A stretch of 64,000 nt of DNA from Pseudoips prasinana (Eukaryota > Arthropoda > Insecta > Lepidoptera > Nolidae), in NCBI GenBank assembly GCA_951640165.1, contig OX621242.1, positions 14,935,501-14,999,500 on the forward strand, in the 5' to 3' direction. This document shows, in pieces, positions 1 to 10,781 of this stretch (position 1 is the stretch's first letter; each line of letters starts with the position of its first letter). The notes under the pieces are model-generated. The model was not told the origin of the DNA, searched no databases, and saw nothing but the letters and a program-made list of their open reading frames with translations. The translations under genes were made by a program, and so were the position numbers.

Positions 1-38
1 GCTACAAAGCAATAAGTATGTGTAAGCTGGGGACAATA

Positions 39-170
39 TCAATGAGGAATCTGGGGACACACACATCCCGAATGCTCAGTCTCCTTATGGCCGCAACGAC
101 ACACGAAACCTACAACATATATCTCACTAACAGGAAATCTCGCCCTTGGATGTAAACTGCCTTGACTAAC
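39..170 (-). CDS. possible last coding exon of an unidentified gene
   Basis: Tentative. On the minus strand a pyrimidine-containing acceptor (ATAATTTTCAG) ends at 171 and is followed by 43 open codons closed by TGA at 41-39. The peptide is Cys-rich near its end (FVCRCGHKE followed by SGCVCPQ). No start codon lies in the segment, so if real it is a terminal exon whose upstream exons were not found nearby. An open run of this length is common by chance, and I recognise no family. It could equally be a transposon remnant. Confidence 0.18.
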   Translation of the reverse strand, partial: VSQGSLHPRARFPVSEIYVVGFVCRCGHKETEHSGCVCPQIPH

Positions 171-2061
171 CTGAAAATTATCGAATAGACTTCGTATCCA
201 GGTTGGCCGTAGCAAAGAAAAACGGTTCAGATGAACTATTACATTGAGGATTGTAATGTGGAATGCAAATGAGGTTCTATCCCACTAACGATGGAGCATA
301 ATTTTCATATCTCACGTGCCCTAAAAAATGCACATTTAATGCCTTTAATGGACGTCACTAATAATGCGATATTGTAGCTGTTGTTCACCACCGTTACTAA
401 AATAAGATTGTTAGCGTGAATACCTGAATTCTTAGTATTTTTAGTAATGCGATGTCTAATTTTAATTAGGTCCTTCTGATAACTTAGTTACTTTAGCCCC
501 GAGACAAAATATTATTTACAACATTTAAACATAAGATACTACATTTCACATAATTAGTAAATTATTATTTATAAAAACAAACTGTTTATATTTATGCGTT
601 TTAATGTATTTTACAAAATATAGGGCTAATAATACAAAACCAATATATTATATGCATAAAATACTGTAATTTGTGTCCGTCTATTATGTTTGTAAAGTAC
701 CCCGCGACACAGGGATTAGATTGACTAGTACGGACATTGTCTTTAAAAAAAATCCTTTCTATATATTGAGTAGACTCTATGCAAATGCAGGGACGCCCAG
801 CGAGTTTCAATGTATTCTTCACCTTAAAGATTTCGAAATTTAATATCGACGGATAAAAATTTGCAGACTATTGCAGACATCTTGGGAAACTTTATATTCC
901 TGCAAGAGGTTTGTCACAATACCTCCCTATTTTGTAGGCATTAACAATAAATAAAATATCGCTTCTTATTTCTAAGTTAAACTTAAGTTTTATAATTATA
1001 TACTTAATGTACTTACAGTTTCGCAATACATACAGACAGCAAGCAATTGGAATTTTAACTTAACTTAAACTTACAAAGGTCCATAATATATCAATATGTT
1101 TTTATTAAAAACTGTTATATCCTAAAAGTATCCTAGAAGCAGAAAGTTGGTGCTAAAGTGAGTAGTTAGTTAGTAGTAGAAACTAAAAACTTATCGACAA
1201 GTATAGGAAACTTGTTTGAAAAGATCAGCGCATGTTTTCGTTTAATAAGAATCCCAACGTCCGCACTAGGTAAATGAATCACTATGTCGCACGGTATTTT
1301 TACATGTAATTCACGTACACAAAACATACCCGCTTTGTGACTCAGGACGCTTATGGGTCACACAAACATTGTCGCGGCGACTTTTTCACCGCTACGCCAC
1401 AGTGTACGTGCAGTTCAGTGATACAGTGATAAGTCCGTAGTCACTTCTAAACAACATAAATGAGTGGCTTATTTCAGCAGTGCTCCTGAAAGCAGAAGCC
1501 ACAGTAATAATTTTGCATTGAGGTATTGAATTCTAAACGATTATGTTCACGCCTTTCCTCTACTCTATCTTAATCACGTCCATACGCCTGACTGTCAACA
1601 AAGATGATACTCCGTTATACTGACGACGCCCGGCAAGCAATTTATCATGATCAAAAGCGAACTGGACTCCTGAACGAGTCTCATGTGGGTAAATCGCCAA
1701 TACGACAGCTGGACATATTGCATGATTTTGAATCGTAGGTAGATTTAAATCCAATGGCGTGCATTTATATCATGATATCAAAAGTATAAAGATACGAAAC
1801 CTTTAAATATTTTCAAGTACCTAAATCCTACAAGTCTAGTTCATTGTCTTTTAGTTTGGAATTGACTCTGAGATTTGTTGTTTATAATATGTAGTTCGAC
1901 TCGCCATTTACTATCTGGATATTTTAATGTTGATAGCGTAGGTATATGAAACGTAAAAGATTTCTATAATACGAGAAGTCCGAGTTTACTGACTGAAAAA
2001 AAAATTCAATCACTCATCAATAATTCATATAGATCCAATTTACGGAGAAGATTTTTCTGAA
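171..2061. other. no supportable gene; AT-rich DNA
   Basis: Only short open frames occur here (longest about 73 codons) and none looks like a known protein. 1330-1440 is a little richer in CpG and contains TCAGT initiator-like words (GTTCAGTGATACAGTGAT), but no adjoining exon was found. A short word, ATGTTTGTAAAGTACC then CGCGACACAG, at about 688-714 recurs near 50598-50625, so part of this stretch is repetitive. Confidence 0.4.
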
Positions 2062-2275
2062 AATCAACCCGGCTGGCACTGGCTGGCTCCTTTTTTTATA
2101 AGACACGGGGAAAACCTACGCAAAAGTGTCTGCGGGGAGGTATGACGGACTCGCACTGACTAAACCTAACCTGCCGCCGTGGACTTCTCTTGGCCCCTGT
2201 TGGGAGGAGCCCCGGGAACGTGGGCATGCTGCTCCGGTGCCCCCCTTGGCAGGGGCCAAGGAGGGCTCAATAATA
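2062..2275. repeat. GC-rich segment, probable transposon tail
   Basis: A GC-rich island in AT-rich DNA with several small self-complementary parts, for example TTGGCCCCTG near 2189 and CAGGGGCCAA near 2245. No open frame. It looks like the 3' tail of a retroelement, but the family is not identified. Confidence 0.3.
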
Positions 2276-2344
2276 TGTTAAAACGGTTTATATAATCATC
2301 ACATTTAAATCTATTTCCTATGGTTTAAATTTAAAGTTTATGCA

Positions 2345-2397
2345 AAAATGGGTCTATTTAGGTGTTCGAGCCTACGCTTGAACCACAATTGAGATTA
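2345..2397 (-). repeat. foldback-family repeat, single arm
   Basis: This is the reverse complement of the arm at about 13650-13700 (shared GTGGTTCAAGCGTAGGCTCG and flanking bases), ending next to TTAA. The full two-armed form and another partial copy lie at 13.65-13.99 kb. Confidence 0.6.
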
Positions 2398-2477
2398 AAG
2401 CCTGGGATACACTAGGGAACATTTTGTCCCGAAACACGACGCGCAACACTCAATATACGTGACGCTGAAACGTGTGC

Positions 2478-2760
2478 TTTCACTTCTGGAGCTTTACGAA
2501 AGTCGTGAATGTTGTGGGATACGTCTCACCGTGATTATAGAAATAAAATAAAGAAAAATTACGCATGGGAGGCTATTCCCAAGGAGCTTAAATTGTTTAT
2601 AAACGATATAGAAACCAAAAATGCATACCCTGCGTTCGCAATTTGTGCGAGTAAGGAAGAAAGTGAAATCTTCAAAAACTACTGGCAGCGGAAGAGCTGA
2701 CATGAATCGAACTCGATACAGTGCATGGTTTGCATACGATGCAATGCATTTTTTGCTAAA
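2478..2760 (+). pseudogene. MADF-domain protein of the Harbinger element, frameshifted
   Basis: Three consecutive reading frames together read as a MADF domain. They begin with LLELYESREC at about 2484, continue with LWDTSHRDYRNKIKKNYAWE from about 2512, and end in another frame with VRKKVKSSKTTGSG and an aromatic SAWFAYDAM end near 2740. The order of conserved aromatic residues (LWDTS, DYRNK, AWE, FKNYW) is that of MADF DNA-binding domains. In PIF/Harbinger elements a MADF or Myb-like protein escorts the transposase to the ends. At least two single-base frameshifts make the copy non-functional. A host MADF gene is less likely because a Harbinger transposase lies 0.5 kb away. Confidence 0.5.
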
Positions 2761-3168
2761 GGGAGCTACAACTTTTGGAAGCTTGGACACGTTGGACATA
2801 AACGTGTCATATTTTGACATTTGTAATCACAGATCTTGAAAATGTCTGAACGGAATGTAATCGAATAAATTACTAAATAAAAAGTTTTCGCCGAGTTAGC
2901 CGGGCCTTGAAATGCGCGTCCCATTCCCCCAATGCCTACCGCACCGCTGAGTCACCGTCTCAGTGTCGTTGATTGGCTGACAACGTAACGTGACTCGTGA
3001 GACGTCACATAACCAGCGGCAAACTAGCGCGAACGAGTTGAACACAATTCACCCACACAACTTCACTTCTAAACCTCAAGCATTGTTCTCAGTTCGCGCC
3101 ACGATGTTGTAAACATTAAAGGAAAAATTATAGTAGACCGTACAATTTATACATTTTAGTTTATTTAT

Positions 3169-3952
3169 TTAAAAATGATTCTGCCAGGGAACACATTCTT
3201 CTTTACTCGTCAAATATTCAGCAAATTTGTTTCTTATTTCCATAGCAGATTCAGGGTAGCGTCTTCCCATAGCATTTAAATTCGACATATTAACAGATCC
3301 AATTTCTCTGTGCCTAGATCCTTCTAAAATATCGTGATCCACATTTTCAGAATCAAAGGTTCCATGTGGGTTGTACAGTGATATTGATTGACTATTTCGC
3401 CTTAAAAAATTATGAAGGTATACACACGCCATTACAACAACTTCAGCATTAGAGGGTTGGAGGGTTATGGGAGTCCGGAATATACGAAATACAACACCTA
3501 AGATACCGAACACATTTCCGACAATTCTTCTAGCTCTTGACAGTCAATAGTTGAAAATGCACCTCGTTATACCCACGTCGTGATTACCGGGATATGGCTT
3601 CATCATGTTTTCTGTCAGTGCAAAGGCGCTGTCGTCTACAAGTACGTAAAACATATTTGGCCCATCTTGTCATATTGAAGCTGGACTTGGCCAGTTGAGT
3701 TGGTTATCAGCCATAGCTTTATAAAAAGCAATCTCTTGGAATACTCCACTGTCAGAAGATATTCCTTTAGCACCGCAATTTGCATAGATAAAATTATAGA
3801 ATCACTAGGAGATCACTTAGAATATTAACTCTTCTTTCTCATTGTAGTAACAAATTCTGCATCCACCACCTTCTCTTTCTTCTAAGTTTTAACCCACTCG
3901 ATATAATTACTATGTACGCAGCACTAATAGCCACAACCTCCTCGGGTGACAT
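3169..3952 (-). pseudogene. PIF/Harbinger transposase (DDE nuclease), broken
   Basis: Reading leftwards from an ATG at 3952 the frames give an N-terminal MSPEEVVAIS and a basic aromatic RKRRWWM. Further on comes GISSDSGVFQE (first catalytic Asp region), then VDDSAFALTENMMKPYPG (second Asp block), then LSRARRIVGNVFGILGVVFR and a C-terminal ACVYLHNFL. This is the motif order of Harbinger transposases (HARBI1-like DDE_4 nuclease). There is an in-frame TAG shortly before LSRARRI (near 3540), a TGA before QDGPNMF, other frame changes, and the region is shorter than a usual transposase of about 350-400 residues. The longest intact piece is 114 codons at 3513-3169. It is inactive. Confidence 0.72.
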
Positions 3953-4389
3953 TGCTATAAACACTGACTAGTGTAGTCAACACAATGTTCCGCGACATAC
4001 ACTTCGGCATGTTCTACGTAGTTGTTGAGCAACATGTTGCTCCATTTGCCCCCTAGTGAATCCTTGGCTTAACGCTTCAATATTCATGATCAACATCTGC
4101 TATCTCACTCTCTCATTAAGTGAATCTATGGTGTCATCACTATTCCTATCCTTGTTTCGCACATGACAGGCAGCGCGTGGCGGCCATTTGCTTCAGTACG
4201 CTTTTGATATTCGTGAGGTAAACACGTGTACCTACAAGTTGCGAGAATGTATTTTTACTGCTTTATCCGTTCGGTGCTATTGAGCCCAACGTCGATACCC
4301 TACCGCTCGGCGCCTTCAGGCCCAGCGACGACTGAGATTCAACGCTCTTGGGGCTTGTCTCATAAAACTATGTGTTCTTTAGTACGGCG

Positions 4390-4745
4390 AGTTATATCGC
4401 CGTCACGTCACGTCATCGGGCGAGTCGACGTCGTCTCAGTTCAGGCGACGTCATTTGGTGAGCCGACGTCGTCTCAATTCAGGCGACGTCATCTGGCGAT
4501 CCGACGCAACCTCGTCTCAGTTTGCGCGACGTCATCGGGCGAGTCGACGTCGTCTCAGTACAGGCGACGTCATTTGGTGAGCCGACGTCGTCTCAAATCA
4601 GGCGACGTCATCTGGCGATCCGACGCGACCTCGTCTCAGTTTGCGCGACATCATCGGGAGAGCCGACGTCGTCTCAGTTCAGGCGACGTCATGTGGCGAG
4701 GCGACGTCCGCTTAGTTCAGGTGGCGTCGCTTCGCGCGTAACCAA
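4390..4745. repeat. CpG-rich minisatellite, 119-bp higher-order unit
   Basis: The word CGTCATCGGGCGAGTC starts at 4411 and 4530, and a variant (CATCATCGGGAGAGCC) at 4649, so the unit is 119 bp. Each unit contains about three 40-bp subunits built on GCGACGTCAT and CGACGTCGTCTCAG. The array is packed with CpG and GACGTC in an otherwise AT-rich region. Long frames cross it only because stop codons are rare in such sequence. Confidence 0.85.
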
Positions 4746-6229
4746 TGTCGCATTAACTTCGCCGTGTAGTCTCAGACGAAGTGAGCGGTGTCATCTCATG
4801 AGGCGACAGTCGCATAAAATCAATGATGGTGCATTCGTCTCATATAGAATGATTTCACCTTGTCGCATTGACTAAAATACGCATTTACTTAGTTATTAGC
4901 GCAATGGCGCTAACATCGATGGGAAGTCTCGCAATGAAATACTGTGAAGTAGTCAATAAAGAAAGCTTATAAGCAATTATTGCTTCGATAGGTGAATATT
5001 TCCGAGTTATTGGAGAGATTGGAAAGCACACAATCACGCGTCGGAAGATCTGTTTGGAAATCTCGTTATTCCTCCAAAACCAAAGCGAAACTGAGATTTC
5101 TACTATGGGTATGCTACAGTAGATCTTGCGCGCTCATTCCACCCATCAGCAAGGTTTCACCGGAGCGATCTTATCGAACTATTCGGGTGTCTATCCTGAA
5201 TACTCCTTTGGTAGACCTCTTCTTTATGTGCCGCACAGCCGCACAGCATAATGAAAAAGATACATTCCACATCCTATGACAAATCTCCGTACGCCGTCAG
5301 AGAACTTAAACCGAAAAACATAAAAGAAGCGACTCCTCGGCGGAGTTGTAGCGTCTTAGTCCGTCTAATATCAGCCCCTCGATGAGTAGGTAAAGTACAG
5401 TTAAGATTTCTGTGGAAGTACATTACAATCAAGAAAATCATCCAACTCGCACAATAATTTTGAATTCACTATTCAAACGGAATCTCAGTCTGTGCCGATT
5501 CAGAGCAGTAGTGAACATTTGCTTGCTTCGGTGTTCAACCAGCAAATAAATTTTTTTTAATGAAATGCTTTCAATGCAATCTGAGCAGAACAAGGACAGT
5601 GAAACACTAATTAAAAATCAACAACTAAATGCTGCTCCGACTCCTGACAACCCATGTGTCGATGAACTTAATGGCTACTACGACTGAATTCCAGACAATA
5701 CTCAGTCTGAAAAAGAGACCTGCAATTGAGAAGAGACCAAGTCTCTTCATATGTGGCAGGAAGTAGGTAATCTATAGAACCCGATCTTCAGAGGCAGATT
5801 GCCGATACACAGACAACTAACAGCCCTATCAGAAAAGAAACTAAGCACAACACGGGTGTTGATTGACCCCATCCACCACAGAGAAAGTACCTAAGACTGC
5901 GAAGGCAGATCCATTAGCTGCAAAGCGCGGGACAAACTACTAGACACTATGTGAGAATGGTTGGGCTAATGTTAGGTATGCCGGCGTTTAGTCAGTTTCT
6001 CCAACGCCAGTGTACGCTTCGCTAAAACCAAACAATATTTTAGCAGGAATAGCTTACTACTACTGCTACTCTAATGACCTTTGTCAATACGTATGCGGGC
6101 GGCGTTCAGAAGTGGTTAAAGAAGAAAGGAGGTATACCTATCACCTAATAAGGCCTTTCGAGATATTCTACTGAACACTCCGGCATCAGTGACACATTTT
6201 TTTAAAGGAAAATCTCTTACAGAGAAGTA
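4746..6229. other. no clear gene; possible 5' part of the DIRS-like element
   Basis: No frame longer than about 95 codons and no recognisable motif. Because RT, RNase H and recombinase remnants follow downstream on the plus strand, part of this stretch may be a decayed gag or terminal repeat of the same DIRS-like element, but nothing in the sequence proves it. Confidence 0.3.
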
Positions 6230-6244
6230 AAAGCACTAGGTGGC

Positions 6245-6420
6245 ACGCACAAGTTATTTCCAATCAAGAAAAAGACATACCAGAGCAGGAAGTCTCAGGG
6301 ATCCCAGGAGCCAAAGTCTAAAAGTTCCCAAAATCCACAAAACCGATTTCGTGGTGTGCGACTTACAACGAAAAGAAATCCGTCATACAATAGAAGGGGG
6401 GGGGGGCTGTGCAGGAGAAA
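6245..6420 (+). pseudogene. basic gag-like C-terminus (DIRS-like), tentative
   Basis: One frame reads a Lys/Arg/Ser/Gln-rich peptide (KKKTYQSRKSQGSQEPKSKS, then QNPQNRFRG) ending in a run of G at 6397-6406. Such basic tails precede RT in DIRS-like elements. Identification rests only on composition and position upstream of the RT remnant. Confidence 0.3.
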
Positions 6421-6719
6421 GGCGCAATCAAACACCCTTCACCTCTTAAACATATCCGAGGAAAAAGGAAGGAGGGGTTAGACAGTAACTCCTTTACTGC
6501 AGGTTGTACTGCAAAATTTGTAAACAGGTGGCAAAAAACACCACAAAAACTTAAAAAAAAAAAAAAAAAAATAATTTAAACGGCTACAACCACCCCATTC
6601 AATCGATTTCCTCCAATAACAAAAATATCCCGTGCATAGACTCGAATGCACAAAACGAAACCCTGCCCAGAGATGTCAGCGGGAATAATGAAGATGTTGT
6701 GTTTCAATCACAAGCTATG

Positions 6720-7240
6720 CAAATCAGTACTCATCCGTTAGGATTCCTCTGGTCAATATTTTGAGGAGAAAGGTGGACCCCTCCAGGCTCACCCAATATT
6801 CAACGTATAAAAGCTCAATGATTATGTACTTGCCCCAAAGTTTCCTCGGATCACCAATCTTCAGATTCCGTCACATTTAAAAAAAGGGTACTTTATGTTG
6901 AAGATCGACCGTTCACAGGCATATCTTCACGTGCCGATCAGTCAGAACCATCGTCAGTTTCTTTCACTTTCGTATCAGGACAAAAATATACGAGATGACT
7001 ATTTGTTTGCAAAAATCTGGGGAGACCGTCAGCTTCGTCAGAAGGGTCTCCGGGTTGTAGTGTCGTTTCTGTTCATGCACGGAAATTCAGTAGTTTTTGA
7101 TCAACAAACGAAATTCACATTCTATACATCCTGAGATGGCAGATCAATCAAGGGAAGTTATCGGCCATACTGTCGACCACCATAGAATATCTGGAACACA
7201 TGTTAAAGTACCAAAAGACTGTCGAAAAACAAAGATTCAG
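6720..7240 (+). pseudogene. DIRS-like reverse transcriptase remnant, catalytic YxDD lost
   Basis: The open piece starting at 6895 reads MLKIDRSQAYLHVPISQ and then RQFLSLSYQD. This corresponds to the RT motif-A block of DIRS-like and related elements (KIDLSQAYFHVPIS type). Further on, LRQKGLRVVVSFLFMHGNS corresponds to the region that normally carries the YLDD active site, but here the sequence runs from VVV straight to FLFMHG, so the catalytic Asp pair is absent. The fingers-to-palm stretch between the two blocks is also shortened. Upstream (6735-6890) another frame reads an RT lead-in (ILRRKVDPSRLTQYSTYKSS). The remnant is inactive. Confidence 0.6.
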
Positions 7241-7555
7241 CAATCACTGAAGCAATTAATCAAAAGTTGAATAAAGCTGGCATGATGCCTGAGTATTACT
7301 AGGGAGATTGAAATTTTGCATTGAACCGTCATTTGTATTCAAAAATCTTCCCGCAGATTACTGTAAAAACATCCTAATCGAAAACTGGCTTGAAAACATT
7401 CACAGGGCGTCGCATCTATTATCCAAGCCCCTCAATCTTCATCACTACAAATACAGTGAAATAATCTTAGGGAACGACTGCAAACAATAGCAATCTAAAA
7501 GTATTGTAGGCCGAACACGAAGTCCTTTAAGAATAGGGCGCCGAAATTTGTCAGA

Positions 7556-8040
7556 AGATGCTAATGATTCAGCTGGACAATCGGGCATTATGTGAACAAA
7601 CAAAGCGGCACCAAATCAACAAGGTTATTGCATGCAATCACGATGCTAGAATTTTGCGAACAAATGCAATGTCACTTAGCTCGCTATATTACAGAAATAT
7701 ACAATGGAATAGCGGACAGGCTCTAGCAGAAGAGAGCACTCCAAAATGGAACTTCAGCGAATGAGTAAATTGCTCGATATTCCGGAAGTACGGAATGTCG
7801 GAAATAAACCTTTTTGTTGCAAGGAAATCAGAATTAGTTCCGAATGATGTCAGCGAAGATTCGACCGACACCAAGCGGCAGTTTTGCGATGCGTTTAACA
7901 GAACATGGAAGTACAGTGTAGGGTGGATATTCGAACCTTCAGCGATAATTTCACAAGTACTAAACCATTTACAAACGTCGTTATGTTGCTTCCATACCGA
8001 AAGCACCCAACTGGAACAGAGTCTGTGAGAAACCGGAACT
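7556..8040 (+). pseudogene. DIRS-like RNase H remnant
   Basis: Changing frames give IQLDNRALCEQ, NGIADRL near 7705, and then MSEINLFVARKSELVPNDVS from 7795 followed by FCDAFNRTWKYSVGWIFEP. This series matches the RNase H end of DIRS-like elements, where a D(N)R, an ADxLSR block and a DLFAS...VPNYVS block occur in this order. TGA at 7764 and TGA at 8028 break it. A longer frame on the opposite strand (8339-7689) is an antisense shadow with no motif. Confidence 0.55.
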
Positions 8041-8149
8041 AGACCAAATAAAAGTGAAGCCGCCTCTACTAAACCCAGATTTTCACAAGAGTTTGATAGA
8101 TCTTCGTACGAATCGTGCCCCTCAAGGAGTAGAGCGCTTATAGTTTGCG

Positions 8150-8462
8150 GCTTGGTTGGTTCGAGCTGGTCCAAGCAGATAGAAAACTGGTCTGAAGACA
8201 AAGTGAATGTATAAGACACATCTTGGAGGCTGTCATCTCTTAAAAATTTGAGACCAACCTGGTCAAGATGGTACAATTGGGCTAGTACATCTGATATTCC
8301 TGTAGACAATCCCTCTCCGCAGGATTTAGCTCGATACATGTGCCATCTTTGTAAAGTTGTGAAGCCAGTACCCTGAACTACAGCAGTTCATAAATTAGTT
8401 GTGGAAAACTTCAGTAATCCTATAAAATCACACGAGTATAGCTCCCATCCTGTGGTTAGTAT
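8150..8462 (+). pseudogene. start of DIRS-like tyrosine recombinase domain
   Basis: The plus strand reads SWRLSSLKNLRPTWSRWYNW and, after a few residues, PSPQDLARYMCHLCKVVK, then a stop and VHKLVVENFSNPI. This is the N-terminal (core-binding, SAM-like) part of DIRS-type tyrosine recombinases, which catalyse circle-mediated integration. The frame reaches HPVVS exactly where the LTR element begins. VLKGIF follows on the far side at 12730, so the two pieces were once contiguous. The catalytic C-terminal half is missing. Confidence 0.5.
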
Positions 8463-8780
8463 TGTAAGCACACTCGCAGCTGCAAGAGGTATTTCTATAC
8501 GGGATCTAGGGAGATCTTCTCAATGATAACACATGTATTCACAAACAATCACTGATTTTATTTAAAATAATTATATTAGATTCACAATGTTTACTTTAGC
8601 ACACCATTTTTATAACTATTGACAAACATCAATCAAACGTAACACCATGCTTTTTATTTGATTCGAATTCTATTCTCATTTTAAAAGCTATGTTTAGTTA
8701 TTTTAATAAAATGACCAGAGCTACTAGCTATCTTGATAAAAGAGGTTTTATTCTATAGGAGGGCAGGTAATATCATTACA
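8463..8780 (-). repeat. 3' LTR (in element orientation)
   Basis: 318 bp, pairing with 12418-12729. Differences seen: A for G at the base before TGTTT, a block reading ACTTTAGCACACCAT in place of GTCAATAG, and AAAAGC against AAATGC. Contains AATAAAA-like words on the element strand (TTTTATT at about 8746). Confidence 0.92.
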
Positions 8781-8798
8781 TCACCCCCTCCCCAAAAA
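8781..8798 (-). other. polypurine tract
   Basis: On the minus strand the sequence directly before the 3' LTR reads GGGGAGGGGGTGA. This is where a plus-strand primer polypurine tract is expected in LTR elements. Confidence 0.7.
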
Positions 8799-10781
8799 AA
8801 AATTTTGGAAGTCTTGAAACACTTCCAAATTCTGTTACCTTCCTACATTATAACTGTCTACCTATGTTGGGAGTTATCAAATACATAGGTGCAATAAAAA
8901 AGAGTAGAATTGAACCCAGGACCCACTGAAAGTCTAGCAAATGGGAGTATGAGTCCGACTTGCTCAAAGTATAAAAAAAACCAACCAAAAATTATACTTT
9001 CAAGGCCCTAATTCTACTTTCCTAACACTAGCTAAACACTACCTAATTATAGCTATCCTAGCTAAAATAAAATATTAGTCAACCTTCACACACAAAAGCT
9101 TCAATGATCATACTTGGTCCTATCACCAAGTAAAAGTACAGAAATAAAAAAAATGAAAATAATTACAACTTTTAACCATTTAAATAAATCATAAATTAAT
9201 GATCTGAAAATAATTATTTTAAAAGGGCAAACTTAATAATAATTATAACAACTGGTTAAAAGTTTAATCCAAATTAAATTATTACAACAGTTGACCGTTC
9301 AACTAAATTATTAATGATAATCTGAAATAATTAATTAGAACTAGTGGTTAAAAATTAATTGAAGCATGTATAAAAGTTGGCTAATGGCTATCCTATTATA
9401 AAACCTAACTGCTAAACTATCCAAAATAATTGATAACAAAAAGATATTAATCTTATCAATCAAGGATTGGGTTCCAGAGAGTCAGGACCATGATGGAAGA
9501 TCATATACCAACCAAGATTAATGAAAAATAAATATCTCATTTATACCAATTAACCTACCCTATCATCTATTTGTCCCCAGACATGAAAATAAAAGTGTTA
9601 GGTAGAACAGAATACCCATCAACATCATGGAGTCCATGAGTTTCTCCCACATCTATCGGCTACTATGTGCTAGATGTGTGATGCCAATGAATAATTAAAT
9701 TCTATCACCCACTCTTAACTATTGACGGAAATATCCCCTTAATCTACGCTTCACCCATTTCCTAACTCCCTATCTCTACCTGGATATTTACTTCTTGTAA
9801 ATCCCGTTATTCATTTTCCGATCTTCCATCATGTCCATTGTGGTTGTACTGGAACACCGCCCCTGGTCATCGTTGCTCTCGTACGTTTCACATGAAAACA
9901 AAATTTGTGCGCGAAAGTATATTCATATATTTGACAAATAAAATTAAATTGTAATTATAAACATTCTCATCATGAACATAAGTAAACGGCTTATGTATTC
10001 TACCACTGCCATAACAATAGCAATAAAACTCGCAGTCTTATCGCAGCGCCATCTATCGGGTCTATTAACAAATCTAAGTCATCGAAAGACATTTGATTGG
10101 GTGCAAAAAAATTATCCAAATAAACATAAAATTAAATTGCTGTTACTAAAAAAAAAAAAATAGATAGGGCTTGGTAGTAGAATGATGAATTTAAAGTTTT
10201 ATTTAATTTCCAAAGTTATAGTAATTTTTTTTTTTTTTTTTATTAAAGGCAAATATTTAGTAGTGGTTCACCCTTAAACTTAAGGTAAAAACAAAATATT
10301 CGCCAGATATTCATACAAAATTTATGCGAATCGGGCCAGCCGTTTCGGAGATGTTTGGTCGCAAACACCGTGATATGATAATTCCATATTTTTGATGTAA
10401 TCTATAAATATCGTGTGTTTTCTGGCATAAACAACATAATAGTAGGACTTGGTTAGTCTAGAAGGCTTTCATTGCTTCTCCAGACAATGAACATCCTGTG
10501 TGTGTGCCCCAAAAACGACTCTTTTCAGGGTAACACCTGATAATCATGTAGCAGCGCCACTTATACATCATCACCACCAATAAAATAAGTCATAAGTGTG
10601 ATGACTCTAGTCAATCATAACCAGTATTAAAATTATGAAAATATTTGGGCTACGCCCATGTCCAGCAGCGGACAACATTAATATTATAATTTTATGCTAA
10701 TCGTACAATGTTAAATAACAATAACGGAACAAATAAAATAACTCTCATTAGACATAGGAGCCCAGCATACCAAGTATTTAT
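8799..10781. other. noncoding 3' interior of the LTR element
   Basis: About 2 kb with no meaningful frame between the ORF stop and the polypurine tract. It is AT-rich with T and A homopolymers (10142-10161, 10229-10247). A word like GCCCATGTCCAGCAGCGGAC (about 10654) resembles the end of lepidopteran RTE/SINE repeats, so smaller insertions may be nested here. Confidence 0.45.

Larger units (their letters stand above)
2398..4205. mobile_element. PIF/Harbinger-type DNA transposon, decayed
   Basis: The segment holds the two genes typical of PIF/Harbinger elements in opposite orientation: a Harbinger nuclease-like transposase on the minus strand and a MADF (Myb/SANT-like) DNA-binding partner on the plus strand, tail to tail. 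Both are broken. The stretch 4070-4205, upstream of the transposase start, is repeated in inverse orientation at 13780-13915, which suggests it is a mobile terminal region. Exact termini and target duplication were not resolved. Confidence 0.6.

Noticed and set aside
4226..4875. Two long plus-strand frames (171 and 117 codons) rich in Arg, Ser and Val
   Set aside because: They run through the CpG-rich minisatellite. Its 119-bp unit is not a multiple of three, so different units are read in different frames. Openness follows from lack of stop words in the repeat.
7689..8339. 216-codon frame on the minus strand
   Set aside because: Antisense to the DIRS-like RNase H and recombinase remnants, which carry recognisable motifs on the plus strand. 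The minus-strand product has none.
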